Source of the DNA: Ruminococcus sp.
Lineage (GTDB): Bacteria; Bacillota; Clostridia; Oscillospirales; Ruminococcaceae
Direction of reading: 5' to 3'
NCBI GenBank assembly: GCA_031262495.1
Contig: JAISHV010000095.1
Span: 1 to 64,000, forward strand
Length of the DNA: 64,000 bases
Numbering within the stretch: the stretch's first letter is position 1; every line of letters starts with the position of its first letter. Positions 9,043 through 16,965 of the stretch are shown here, one piece after another. A model generated the notes under the pieces. The model had not been told where the DNA came from and did no database searches. It was given only the letters and a program-made list of their open reading frames with translations. Both the position numbers and the translations under genes were made by a program.

Positions 9043-9831
9043 TCACTTATTTTTCGGTAATTCAATATTTTTTTCAAAGATAAGGTAAAGCCCTTCAAGG
9101 GTGAGATTATCGTCTGTGATTACATCGGTTTTGCAATATTTGGTAATGAAGGAGGCATAATGCCCTGTGACTATGACTTCGGCGTTTTCACCGACTATCT
9201 CGCGGTAACGCTCCGCGAAAGAGTCTGTCACCGCCGCCGCCGAATAAACAATACCCGATTGCATACAACTCTTTGTACTGCCCGATAAGACATTATAATA
9301 AGCATCTTTTTCGATCGGCACAACAGGCAGCTGTTCAGTCATATTCTCAAGGGAACGTTTTGAAATACCGAGCCCCGGGATAATTGCTCCGCCTTTATAG
9401 ATACGGTTTTTGTCAATCACCGAAACAACTGTCGCCGCACCGAAGTTCATAATAATACAAGGCGCGGAATACTTTTTTATAGCCGCAACTGCGTCACAAA
9501 CGTTGTTGCTGCCGAGTTCTGCGGGGTTGTCAATTTTTATGTTGAGCCCGTTTTTTACGCCCGGTCCTACACACAGGAATTTTGCATCCGAAAGCTTTGA
9601 TACCGCTTCTCTTAAAAGCCCCACAAGGCGCGGCGCAACGCTTGTTACGGCAATACCCTCAATCTCTTTGATATTTCGTCCGTAAAGGTTTAAAAGCCCT
9701 GAAATTTTGAGCGCGGTCTCATCGGCAGAGAGTGCCGTACTTGCCGCAATTTCAAACCTCAGTGTCAGTTTCCCATCGTCAAATGTTCCGAAAGTAATTC
9801 TCTCATTCGCCGCACAGACCGCAAGTATCAT
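9043..9831 (-). CDS. Type III pantothenate kinase (CoaX) homologue with degenerate active-site motifs
   Basis: The 262-residue protein aligns by eye with CoaX along its whole length: the GGAIIPGLGIS segment, TEQLPVV, the CMQSGIVY segment and C-terminal LTLEGLYLIFEKN. The three acidic motifs look lost. The N-terminal DxGNT phosphate loop reads AVCAANERI, the GADR segment reads ELGSNNVCDAVAA, and DFGTATT reads NFGAATVVS. It may therefore be a non-catalytic paralogue, perhaps sensing pantothenate or CoA, rather than an active kinase. It shares a transcription unit with the ECF S component. Family membership is fairly sure; loss of activity is inferred. Confidence 0.75.
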   Translation of the reverse strand: MILAVCAANERITFGTFDDGKLTLRFEIAASTALSADETALKISGLLNLYGRNIKEIEGIAVTSVAPRLVGLLREAVSKLSDAKFLCVGPGVKNGLNIKIDNPAELGSNNVCDAVAAIKKYSAPCIIMNFGAATVVSVIDKNRIYKGGAIIPGLGISKRSLENMTEQLPVVPIEKDAYYNVLSGSTKSCMQSGIVYSAAAVTDSFAERYREIVGENAEVIVTGHYASFITKYCKTDVITDDNLTLEGLYLIFEKNIELPKNK

Positions 9832-9946
9832 AGAAAATTTACACTTACCTATTTAAAATACTTTTTACCATTAATATTATATACGTTCGGCATTATAAAA
9901 TATAGACAGATTTCACAAATAATTTGTGAACATTTTGTAAAATGAA

Positions 9947-9975
9947 AATCGGGCTATATTTATTATAACCCGATT
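9947..9975 (-). terminator. Terminator of the transcarboxylase operon
   Basis: AATCGGGCTATA pairs imperfectly with TATAACCCGATT around a 5-base loop, about 15 bases after the last stop codon of the operon. A T-containing tract follows on the minus strand. A second small palindrome (CACAAATAATTTGTG) lies at 9914-9928. Confidence 0.6.
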
Positions 9976-9988
9976 AATTTCAGTGATT

Positions 9989-11386
9989 TTACACTGTATG
10001 CACTTTTTCCGCCGCATCCGAATGTTTATCAATCCCGTATTTTTTATCGTTTCTGTCTTTAAAGAATTTCGGAGCTACTTTCGGGAACATGGCGTAGGTT
10101 AATACGTCTTCGTCCTGCTGTGACCATTCGGAACACTCTAATTTGAGTTTTTCAAGTTCAGGTTCAAGTAAATCAGCGGGGCGGCAAGTTATCGCCTTTT
10201 CGCCTTTGAGGATTTGCGCTTTGAATTCATCCGAAATCGGTGTCGGGGTTTTGCCGTATTTCCCGGCTACGAGGTCTTTAAATTCAGCCGAAACCATCTT
10301 ATAACGCTCGCCGTTAATGATATTGAGGGCGGCTTGAGTGCCGACTATCTGTGATGTAGGCGTAACAAGCGGCGGATTTCCCGACTCGCTTCTCACACGC
10401 GGGACTTCTTTTAATACGTCGGTGAATTGGTCGGATTTGCCGGCTTGTTTTAGCTGAGAAAGGAGGTTGCTGAGCATACCGCCCGGCACTTGATAAATCA
10501 AGGCATTAGCATCCACAGCAAGCATTGACGGGTCAAGCAGACCGCTTTCGATATATTTTTTACGAATAGTCATGAAATAATCGCGGATCTCGTTGAGCAA
10601 GATTAGGTCAAGCCCCGTGTCATATTCAGTTCCGGCAAGAGCGGCAACCATAGATTCCGTAGGCGCGTGTGAAGTCCCCAGTGCAAGCGGCGACATCGCC
10701 GTATCAATCATATCACAGCCCGCTTCAATCCCCTTGAGTAAACACATTGAAGCCAGCCCCGAAGTATAATGGGTATGAAGCTGAATGGGGAGTTTTGTAA
10801 CACTTTTGAGGGCTTTTACCAATTTTTCGGTCTTATAAGGCGTTAAGAGAGCCGCCATATCCTTGATACAGATTGAATCAGCACCCTCTGATTCTATTTG
10901 TTTGGCATAATTTTGATAATATTCGTCGGTAAACACATCGCCGACGGTATAAGAGATTGCGACTTGTGCGTGTGCGCCCTCTTTTTTCGCGGCTTTAATA
11001 GCACCTTTTAAGTTGCGGATATCATTGAGCGCGTCAAAAATTCTGATGATATCAATGCCGTTTGACACGGATTTCTGTACAAAATAGTCCAAAACGTCAT
11101 CAGCGTAATGACGATAACCGAGCATATTTTGTCCGCGAAACAGCATTTGGAGCTTACTGTTCGGCAGTTCGCGCCGCAGAGTGCGGAGGCGTTCCCACGG
11201 GTCTTCATTTAAAAAACGTATACACGCGTCAAACGTCGCGCCGCCCCAACATTCGATTGAATGATACCCCACTTTATCCATTTTAGGCAAAATAGGGAGC
11301 ATATCGGTTATGGGCATACGTGTAGCAATCAGTGATTGGTGTGCGTCGCGAAGGACGGTTTCGGTAATACCGATTTTTTTAGCCAT
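9989..11386 (-). CDS. Biotin-dependent pyruvate/oxaloacetate carboxyltransferase subunit (5S / OadA catalytic domain type)
   Basis: The 465-residue protein is the carboxyltransferase barrel found in OadA, pyruvate carboxylase B and transcarboxylase 5S. It shows ETVLRDAHQSLIATRM at the N-terminus, ECWGGATFDAC, FRGQNMLGYRHYADDV, the carbamylated-lysine region SICIKDMAALL, and metal ligands in LPIQLHTHYTSG. It moves CO2 between carboxybiotin and pyruvate. It lacks a fused biotin domain; a separate carrier gene lies directly upstream. I chose the ATG at 11386, with AGGTGA a few bases upstream, over the GTG at 11395. Last gene of a three-gene operon. Confidence 0.9.
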   Translation of the reverse strand: MAKKIGITETVLRDAHQSLIATRMPITDMLPILPKMDKVGYHSIECWGGATFDACIRFLNEDPWERLRTLRRELPNSKLQMLFRGQNMLGYRHYADDVLDYFVQKSVSNGIDIIRIFDALNDIRNLKGAIKAAKKEGAHAQVAISYTVGDVFTDEYYQNYAKQIESEGADSICIKDMAALLTPYKTEKLVKALKSVTKLPIQLHTHYTSGLASMCLLKGIEAGCDMIDTAMSPLALGTSHAPTESMVAALAGTEYDTGLDLILLNEIRDYFMTIRKKYIESGLLDPSMLAVDANALIYQVPGGMLSNLLSQLKQAGKSDQFTDVLKEVPRVRSESGNPPLVTPTSQIVGTQAALNIINGERYKMVSAEFKDLVAGKYGKTPTPISDEFKAQILKGEKAITCRPADLLEPELEKLKLECSEWSQQDEDVLTYAMFPKVAPKFFKDRNDKKYGIDKHSDAAEKVHTV

Positions 11387-11395
11387 GCTGTTCAC

Positions 11396-11779
11396 CTACG
11401 CAATCGTTACAAGAATTTGGTCGGTAACAACAGAATCACCCTTGTTAACCGAGATTGAAGCAATTTTACCGCCCGCAGGCGCAACAATATCAGTCTCCAT
11501 CTTCATAGCCTCAAGAATAAGCAGTACATCGCCGTATTTTACTTCTGCACCGACAGATGTTTTAACGGCATTAATTGTACCGGGCATAGGAGCTTTTACC
11601 GGTGTGCCGCCTGAAACAACCGGTGTGACCGGTGCAGAAACAGGTGCAGAAGCAACCGGTGCAGGTGCAGGAGCAGAAACAGGAGCGGGCATTGCCGCCT
11701 GAACAGGAGCATTTGAATTGTTTTCTTCAACGGTAACGTCATAGGCTAAGCCGTTTACCGTAATATTATATCTTTTCAT
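11396..11779 (-). CDS. Biotin carboxyl carrier subunit (1.3S / gamma type)
   Basis: The 127-residue protein has a short N-terminal segment (MKRYNITVNGLAYDVTVEE), a flexible Ala/Pro linker at about 25-55, and a biotinyl domain with the canonical EAMKMET, whose lysine carries biotin. It shuttles carboxyl groups between the two carboxyltransferase subunits. It ends just before the 5S-type gene and follows the 12S-type gene by 30 bases, so the three should form one complex. Length and layout match transcarboxylase 1.3S and decarboxylase gamma subunits. Confidence 0.92.
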   Translation of the reverse strand: MKRYNITVNGLAYDVTVEENNSNAPVQAAMPAPVSAPAPAPVASAPVSAPVTPVVSGGTPVKAPMPGTINAVKTSVGAEVKYGDVLLILEAMKMETDIVAPAGGKIASISVNKGDSVVTDQILVTIA

Positions 11780-11809
11780 TATTTCACCTTTTTTATTTAA
11801 AGTTGTAAG

Positions 11810-13132
11810 TTACACAGCCGAATGTTTTTTCCCGGGCAAACCAAACACGCGTTTGCTTCTCAAAATATCTAAAATATTTATTAAAGCAGAACGCAAGTCA
11901 CCGGGGGCGATTATTTCACTGACTAAACCTTTTTCGGCGGCGGCTAAAGCACCGTTTTCGTCTTTATAAGTATCGGCAAGTTCATTTCTCTTTGCCGCCG
12001 GGTCAGCTATATCGCGGAGTTTCTCATGATATAAGAATTCAACCGCCGTATCAGGCAGCATCGGTGCTATAACAGCATCGGGGAACGCAATAACCGTATC
12101 GGCGTTTGAAGCGCAGAAAGCGGCGGCAAGCGACCCGTAAGCTAAGCCCGAAAAGATATTGATTTTCGGCGCAGTCGCCTGAGAATAAGATGAAGTGAGT
12201 TTCGCCATAGCGCGAACAGAAACATTCGGGCAAAAGCCCTCTGAATTTATTAATGTAATAATCGGTAAACCGAACGCATCACAGAAATTCACAAAGCGCG
12301 CTATCTTTTTACAGTCTTTGGTAACAATCTTGCCCGCCGTCTTATCAGTAGCGACATACCCCACAGCAGAACCGCCGATTTGCGCTAAAGCAATATAAGA
12401 AGCGTTCCCATAGTCGGGGAACAGTTCGATTACTGAATCGCCGTCACAGAACGCTAATGCCGTCTTTTCGGCGGTTTCGCCCGGTTGTGTGCCTGACGTT
12501 ATATATTCAAATTCGGGAACGGCGTTGATGTTATTGCCGGGGAGAATTTCTAAGATTTTTGAAACTTTTTCGATTGCTTCGTCAATATCCGAAACAATTA
12601 CAGAGGCAATTTCTGTAAGAGAGTTTTTTTCGGATTTAGGAGAAGTGTAAATCTCCGACTTCGCGGTAGCTATAATGAAATCAGCCGAAGCGGCTATGAC
12701 AGCCAAAGTCCCCGAACAAACACCGTCAACAACGGCGATTTGGGGGATTACACCGCTGTAGGATGCGGACTTAGCTAAAATTTTACCGTAGTTTAAAACC
12801 GACTCCGCGCCCTCTGAAATCAAAGCCCCGTCACAGTCATAAAACCCCACAACAGGCACGCCGAGTTTCGCGGCAGTGTCGAATGTACGGCAGATTTTAT
12901 CAGCATGGGCGGCGTTCATTTGTGAAGAAGTACTTCTGTCTTGTGAAAATGCGGCAACGCCGAATCCGCGTACAAACCCTGTAGCAGACAAGACGTTTTT
13001 TGATGTAAAGGTCTCAAACTCGCTGAACTGTCCGTCGTCAAAGAGTTTAGTCAGCCGAGCGCGCCCCTCTGTCTGTGATTTAACTGTCTCACGATATAGG
13101 TCAAAATTTTTTTGCTGTGTTTGGGTTATCAT
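11810..13132 (-). CDS. Acyl-CoA carboxyltransferase subunit, divergent (12S / MmdA type)
   Basis: The 440-residue protein has the double crotonase fold of MmdA/PccB carboxyltransferases but is short (family about 510) and divergent. The usual DSGGARIQEG is DCDGALISEG, the oxyanion-hole GPCAGGA is GVCSGTLAV, and the C-terminal YGGAY is AYGSLAA. It would handle the CoA-linked side of a transcarboxylation or decarboxylation. AGAGGAAG precedes the ATG. First gene of the operon with the biotin carrier and the 5S-type subunit. No membrane beta subunit follows, which argues against a sodium-pumping decarboxylase. Its acyl-CoA substrate is uncertain. Confidence 0.75.
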   Translation of the reverse strand: MITQTQQKNFDLYRETVKSQTEGRARLTKLFDDGQFSEFETFTSKNVLSATGFVRGFGVAAFSQDRSTSSQMNAAHADKICRTFDTAAKLGVPVVGFYDCDGALISEGAESVLNYGKILAKSASYSGVIPQIAVVDGVCSGTLAVIAASADFIIATAKSEIYTSPKSEKNSLTEIASVIVSDIDEAIEKVSKILEILPGNNINAVPEFEYITSGTQPGETAEKTALAFCDGDSVIELFPDYGNASYIALAQIGGSAVGYVATDKTAGKIVTKDCKKIARFVNFCDAFGLPIITLINSEGFCPNVSVRAMAKLTSSYSQATAPKINIFSGLAYGSLAAAFCASNADTVIAFPDAVIAPMLPDTAVEFLYHEKLRDIADPAAKRNELADTYKDENGALAAAEKGLVSEIIAPGDLRSALINILDILRSKRVFGLPGKKHSAV

Positions 13133-13169
13133 ACTCTTCCTCTTAGCAATTTAGCAATCTATTATCGCT

Positions 13170-13196
13170 TTTTCACACTTTTTGTATGTGTGAAAA
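13170..13196 (-). promoter_or_regulatory. Hairpin in the 5' leader of the transcarboxylase operon
   Basis: TTTTCACAC and GTGTGAAAA form a 9-bp stem between the predicted transcription start and the first gene. It has no T run close enough to look like an ordinary terminator. Its role is unknown. Confidence 0.4.
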
Positions 13197-13215
13197 TTTA
13201 AAAAATTCCAAATCT

Positions 13216-13244
13216 ATTATATCACATTTCATAAATAATTGCAA
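13216..13244 (-). promoter_or_regulatory. Sigma-A promoter of the transcarboxylase operon
   Basis: TTGCAA and TATAAT on the minus strand with a 17-base spacer, about 85 bases upstream of the first ATG. Confidence 0.75.
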
Positions 13245-13292
13245 GTGAAATTTATTTAATTTGCTTTAAGTTAACAGAAAATCAATAAATGA

Positions 13293-14015
13293 TTAGCCGA
13301 TTAAGCTTCTCAATGACCGCAATTCCTCCGGCGTGAGTTCTCTAAAAGCACCGGGTTTGAGCATTCCGAGTTTTACGCCGCCTATGGATGTACGTTTGAG
13401 TCTGCCAACTTGAAGCCCGGCGGTTTCGCACATTTTTCTGATTTGGCGGTTTTTGCCTTCGTGTATGGCGATTTTGAGGACTGTGCGCCCTTTTTGTTCT
13501 GTTAAAACTTCAACGTAAGACTGCTGTGTCATTTTGCCATCTATTTCCATCGGTAATGTAAGTAAAGCTAATTGCTCTTCGGTTACGGCTGAATCCACAG
13601 TCACGCGGTATACTTTTGTTATATGTTTTGACGGGTGCATAATACCGTTGGCGAAATCACCGTCATTTGTAAATAAAAGCAACCCCTCCGAGTCTTTATC
13701 CAAACGCCCTACAGGATACACTCTTTCGGTTGTTTCACCGAGCAGGTCTGTAACATTTTTTCTGCCCAGTTCATCAGACATAGTTGTGACATAGCCGCGG
13801 GGCTTGTACATCATTATGTATAATTTGTTTTTCTTTTTAAGCCGTCGCAGAACCTGACCGTCCACGGTAATTATATCGCGGGCGGTTGCGCTGTCGCCGA
13901 CTTCGGCAGTTTTTCCATTGAGTTTTACTTTGCCGGATTTAATGAGTTCTTCCGCCTTGCGTCTTGAGCATATGCCCTCGGCGGCGATTATCTTTTGAAG
14001 TCTGATTTTTTCCAT
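13293..14015 (-). CDS. rluB: 23S rRNA pseudouridine synthase, RluB/RsuA family
   Basis: Converts a specific rRNA uridine to pseudouridine. The 240-residue protein has an N-terminal S4 RNA-binding domain (RLQKIIAAEGICSRRKAEEL, then SGKVKLNG) and the catalytic domain with the aspartate in YPVGRLDKDSEGLLLFTNDG, plus EGKNRQIRKMC near the C-terminus. I start it at the ATG at 14015; the longer frame to 14072 reads through an intergenic hairpin. It follows dacF in the scpA-ytfJ-dacF neighbourhood, as in many Clostridia. Confidence 0.93.
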   Translation of the reverse strand: MEKIRLQKIIAAEGICSRRKAEELIKSGKVKLNGKTAEVGDSATARDIITVDGQVLRRLKKKNKLYIMMYKPRGYVTTMSDELGRKNVTDLLGETTERVYPVGRLDKDSEGLLLFTNDGDFANGIMHPSKHITKVYRVTVDSAVTEEQLALLTLPMEIDGKMTQQSYVEVLTEQKGRTVLKIAIHEGKNRQIRKMCETAGLQVGRLKRTSIGGVKLGMLKPGAFRELTPEELRSLRSLIG

Positions 14016-14056
14016 AAAATATTTATACCTGCGCGGCGACCGCGCTGTCAATTCGC

Positions 14057-14093
14057 GATGAGGGTCTGTCATATGATAAAGACCCTCACCGCG
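14057..14093 (-). promoter_or_regulatory. Hairpin between dacF and rluB
   Basis: TGAGGGTCT and AGACCCTCA pair around an A/T-rich loop. A second small palindrome (AGTTGC-GTA-GCAACT) lies at 14113-14127. Neither has an obvious T run, so they may be RNA-processing or attenuation structures rather than full terminators. Confidence 0.35.
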
Positions 14094-14134
14094 TAGAAGT
14101 TTCTAATAGTCTGTAGTTGCGTAGCAACTGCGAT

Positions 14135-15304
14135 TTATACCAACGATTTAAAATAATCCAAAATGACGTAATACAAGGGCTTAATTTGCTTTTTTGTCAC
14201 TTGTTCAACATAACCGTCTGTTAAAATGTCAACTGCATCTACCACATTGCCGTTGCTGATGAATTCGGCTCTGCCTATGACTTTGCCTTGTGTGACAGGC
14301 GCGTATAAGAATTTATCCATATAAATTTTACAGGCGATACGCGGGGTTTCGCCGATTTTCACGGAGACAACGGGGTTGCGCTGAAGTTTTATCGGCACAC
14401 TGTCGTCAGTCCCGCCGACAACATCTGCCGATTTCCCGAATAAGTCAAATTTCACCTCGGTATTGGTTTCGGCAGAAAAGCCGTAATCAAGCATTTTTGT
14501 ATGGTCATTCCAGTCGTCGGGGGCGTTGAGTGTCACGGCGACAAGTTTCACACCGTCACGTTCAGCGGCAGTTATAAGGCATCTGCCTGCTTCATCTGTG
14601 AAGCCTGTTTTTACGCCGATACAGCCGTCATAAAGCGTGAGCAGTTTATTTGTGTTTGAGAGCCAGCGGTCGTAAGGCGGATTGCCGTATTTTATTTTTA
14701 TACTTTCGCTAGAACAAATTTCTGCGAAAGCGGGGTTTTTCAAAGCGTAAGCCGTGAGCACTGCCATATCATAAGCTGTCGAATAATGGTCATCATCGTG
14801 TAGCCCTGAGGGCGTTACAAAATGGGTTTTAAACATACCGAGCCTAAAGGCTTTGTCGTTCATCATTTCAGAAAAGCCGTCAACGCCGCCTCCTAAAATG
14901 AAAGCGGTTTCATTCGCCGCGTCATTCCCCGACGGGAGCATCATTCCGTAACACAAAGCGCGTTTAGTAACTATATCGCCGTCAACAAGTCCCATTGACG
15001 ACCCTTCAACGGCAATAGCTTCCGAATCAACTGTAAATTCAGTGTCAAAATCACCCTTTTGCTCTGCATCTTCAAGCAGCAGGAGGGTTGTCATTATTTT
15101 TGTTGTACTCGCCATAGGGCGTTCGGTGTATGCCGCCTTTTCAAACAAAACAGTTCCGTTTTCGGCATCAATAAGTATTGCCGACTGCGCCGAAACGGTT
15201 GGCTTTTCTGATTCCGGTTCACCCGTTTCGGAATAAACAGGGAAAGTTAAAGCACAAGCTGTTATTAATGCCGTGAAACTTGATATAATTCTTTTCAAAT
15301 TCAA
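14135..15304 (-). CDS. dacF: D-alanyl-D-alanine carboxypeptidase, DacF type
   Basis: A serine peptidase (S11) that trims the terminal D-Ala from peptidoglycan stem peptides; DacF orthologues act in the forespore during cortex formation. Motifs: STTK (SxxK nucleophile), SGN, and KTGFT. A C-terminal beta-rich PBP5-C domain ends in a possible amphipathic membrane helix. I propose a TTG start at 15304, preceded by GGAG, which places a clean signal peptide at the N-terminus (LKRIISSFTALITACALTF). The GTG at 15346 would add 14 residues before it. It lies between ytfJ and rluB. Confidence 0.92.
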   Translation of the reverse strand: MNLKRIISSFTALITACALTFPVYSETGEPESEKPTVSAQSAILIDAENGTVLFEKAAYTERPMASTTKIMTTLLLLEDAEQKGDFDTEFTVDSEAIAVEGSSMGLVDGDIVTKRALCYGMMLPSGNDAANETAFILGGGVDGFSEMMNDKAFRLGMFKTHFVTPSGLHDDDHYSTAYDMAVLTAYALKNPAFAEICSSESIKIKYGNPPYDRWLSNTNKLLTLYDGCIGVKTGFTDEAGRCLITAAERDGVKLVAVTLNAPDDWNDHTKMLDYGFSAETNTEVKFDLFGKSADVVGGTDDSVPIKLQRNPVVSVKIGETPRIACKIYMDKFLYAPVTQGKVIGRAEFISNGNVVDAVDILTDGYVEQVTKKQIKPLYYVILDYFKSLV

Positions 15305-15413
15305 CTTAAAAACTCCGTTTTGGTATTTTAAGGTTTTTTCTATCACATGATATCAAAATATCTTAAATTAATTTACGTAGTTTCAAAGTAATTATGAAAA
15401 GCAAAATTTGGTG

Positions 15414-15830
15414 TTACCGGTCTGACTCGCCGTCTGAATCGTCAAAGATTTCGTCGTCTGTGCCCTTTTTCTTGTCTTTTTTGAACATATCTTTGACTTT
15501 CATAATAAGTTCGGGGATAGCGGTAATTGCACCCGCCGCGCCTGACGCTTCCGTAATCTGCATAAGGCGCACGTCTGCTTTGTTAATTACGATAAAAGCG
15601 AGCGGTGAAATAGTAATTCCCGCACCCGAACCGCCGCCGAAATACGTTTTATCCGATTTCGTCGGCAAATCAGACCCGCCCGCGCCGAATCCGTATGAAA
15701 CTTTTGATACGGGTATGATGGTTATTTCACCGACTTTAATAGGTTCGCCGATTATTGTATCGGCATTGGCAAGACCTTTAATTTTTTCAAGTGATGTCTC
15801 GATTAAATCTTTTACTTTAGTTTCGTTCAT
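15414..15830 (-). CDS. ytfJ: Spore protein YtfJ (GerW family)
   Basis: The 138-residue protein matches the GerW/YtfJ family: an N-terminal helical segment, then IGEPIKVGEITIIPVSKV, glycine-rich SYGFGAGGSD and FGGGSGAGITISPLAFIVI, then an acidic/basic tail. In Bacillus subtilis GerW is needed for L-alanine germination responses. The ATG overlaps the stop of the preceding ytfI-like gene (ATGA), and the same ytfI-ytfJ pair exists in B. subtilis. It supports the view that the organism forms spores. Confidence 0.92.
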   Translation of the reverse strand: MNETKVKDLIETSLEKIKGLANADTIIGEPIKVGEITIIPVSKVSYGFGAGGSDLPTKSDKTYFGGGSGAGITISPLAFIVINKADVRLMQITEASGAAGAITAIPELIMKVKDMFKKDKKKGTDDEIFDDSDGESDR

Positions 15831-16537
15831 ATTCCCTCCGAAATGATTTCCTTTTTACCAAAAATATCCTTGCGTTTCGTCCATACGCCCCATCCGATTA
15901 AAACTCCGCTTGAGAGAAGAACCGAAACGGGGATTTTTACGCTGAATTTTATGTTATATAAGCTGTCTTTCCCCAGATAGTCACAGTTTATTGAAATCTC
16001 TGAAATGAGGATTGACACGTATGTTCGGGCTAAAGCAATGATATTATAGACCAAGGCGTTACAATACCCATAGAGTATCGCCGCCTGATGTGCATCATCG
16101 CCTGCTGCTGTGATATCAATAACCACATTATCGACAACCAAACCGCGAAGCAGCCGTCTCACGCCTTTATGCGTACTGCCGAGAACCACCCGCATTTTTT
16201 CTCTGCCGGTGTCGATTATGTGAATAATCTCTTTGAGACTGCGTTTGGATTTTTGTTCGGGGTCACTTTCGTCGGTTGTTATTGTTTCGGTCTCCTGCCC
16301 GTCGGGTTCGGGTGCGGTTTCGTCGGTAACTGCTGATTTTGCCTTGCGTTTGGATTTTGATTTTGACGGTGATTTAACGCGCTTTTTAGTTCTTTTTCGC
16401 CGAGGGTAGATAATAAAGAACCAGAATTTTACTTCAAACCCTAATTTCCCTTCAATATAGCGCAAATTAAGTTTAACACTGCTTTTCAGTATTATCAAGA
16501 AAAGCAGTAGGATAATACCTAAAATTATATAAAACAA
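15827..16537 (-). CDS. ytfI: YtfI-like membrane protein (DUF2953)
   Basis: The 236-residue protein has one N-terminal membrane helix (FYIILGIILLLFLIILKSS), a central Lys/Arg- and Asp/Glu-rich low-complexity region (about 60-110), and a C-terminal DUF2953-like part. A second hydrophobic segment, VLLSSGVLIGWGVW, lies near the end. It is the usual partner of ytfJ. I suggest the TTG at 16537 as start (AGG upstream); the frame extends to 16642 only through repeat sequence. Its biochemical role is unknown. Confidence 0.7.
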   Translation of the reverse strand: MFYIILGIILLLFLIILKSSVKLNLRYIEGKLGFEVKFWFFIIYPRRKRTKKRVKSPSKSKSKRKAKSAVTDETAPEPDGQETETITTDESDPEQKSKRSLKEIIHIIDTGREKMRVVLGSTHKGVRRLLRGLVVDNVVIDITAAGDDAHQAAILYGYCNALVYNIIALARTYVSILISEISINCDYLGKDSLYNIKFSVKIPVSVLLSSGVLIGWGVWTKRKDIFGKKEIISEGI

Positions 16538-16555
16538 GATAATAACCTTTTCTTT

Positions 16556-16585
16556 TGTAGGGGCGGGCGCCCCCGCCCGCCCGCA
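16556..16585. repeat. TGTAGGGGCG-type repeat upstream of ytfI
   Basis: Begins TGTAGGGGCGGGCG and continues into C-rich sequence, a degenerate short copy of the palindromic family seen at 27.4, 44.7, 45.9, 49.1 and 58.4 kb. Confidence 0.5.
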
Positions 16586-16603
16586 TATCGTCCCGCAAAC
16601 TAT

Positions 16604-16745
16604 CACAATGTCCGTTTGAGATGTCTCGCAGCGTTGCTGCATATGAATGTCGTATGAATGTCTGTGAATGTCCGTTTGAATGTCGGATGAATGTCACGGC
16701 TTCGATGTCGTATGAATGTCGTGAATGTCACGTTTGCATGAACTT
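16604..16745. repeat. Spaced GAATGTC array, copy 2
   Basis: At least seven GAATGTC or close words spaced by 2-8 bases, lying between scpB and ytfI in an otherwise continuous minus-strand operon. It contains the small palindrome GCAGCGTTGCTGC. The last part (CACGTTTGCATGAACTTGTC) is nearly identical to the arm of the palindrome at the window start. Confidence 0.75.
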
Positions 16746-16755
16746 GTCAGGGGAC

Positions 16756-16813
16756 AGGGAGAGAGGGGGCGGCTATTCGAGGTGGCAGGCGTGACGCCGC
16801 CCCCTCTCTCCCT
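16756..16813. repeat. Large GC-rich hairpin, copy 2
   Basis: An 18-bp perfect stem (16756-16773 with 16796-16813) of AGGGAGAG... with ...CTCTCCCT encloses a 22-base loop containing GTGGCAGGC. The same loop and stem base recur at 58.3 kb. The region to 16965 holds further C-rich sequence, the motif CACCCCCTGTGGGAG shared with copy 3, and no gene. Confidence 0.75.
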
Positions 16814-16965
16814 ATCCCCCGCACTAACTTGTTAGTGCTTGACACGTCCCCAACCCTCTCACCCCCTGTGGGAGCGAATACGTGTACTGTCCGGTCTTAC
16901 TCTTGCTTTTAATATATTCACTTACGGCTGCTTCTTAGCTCGTCCGCGATAAGAAAATGTCGATT

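Noticed and set aside
16473-16697. 74-residue minus-strand frame over the ytfI upstream region
   Set aside because: Composed of GAATGTC repeat translations and overlapping ytfI in another frame.
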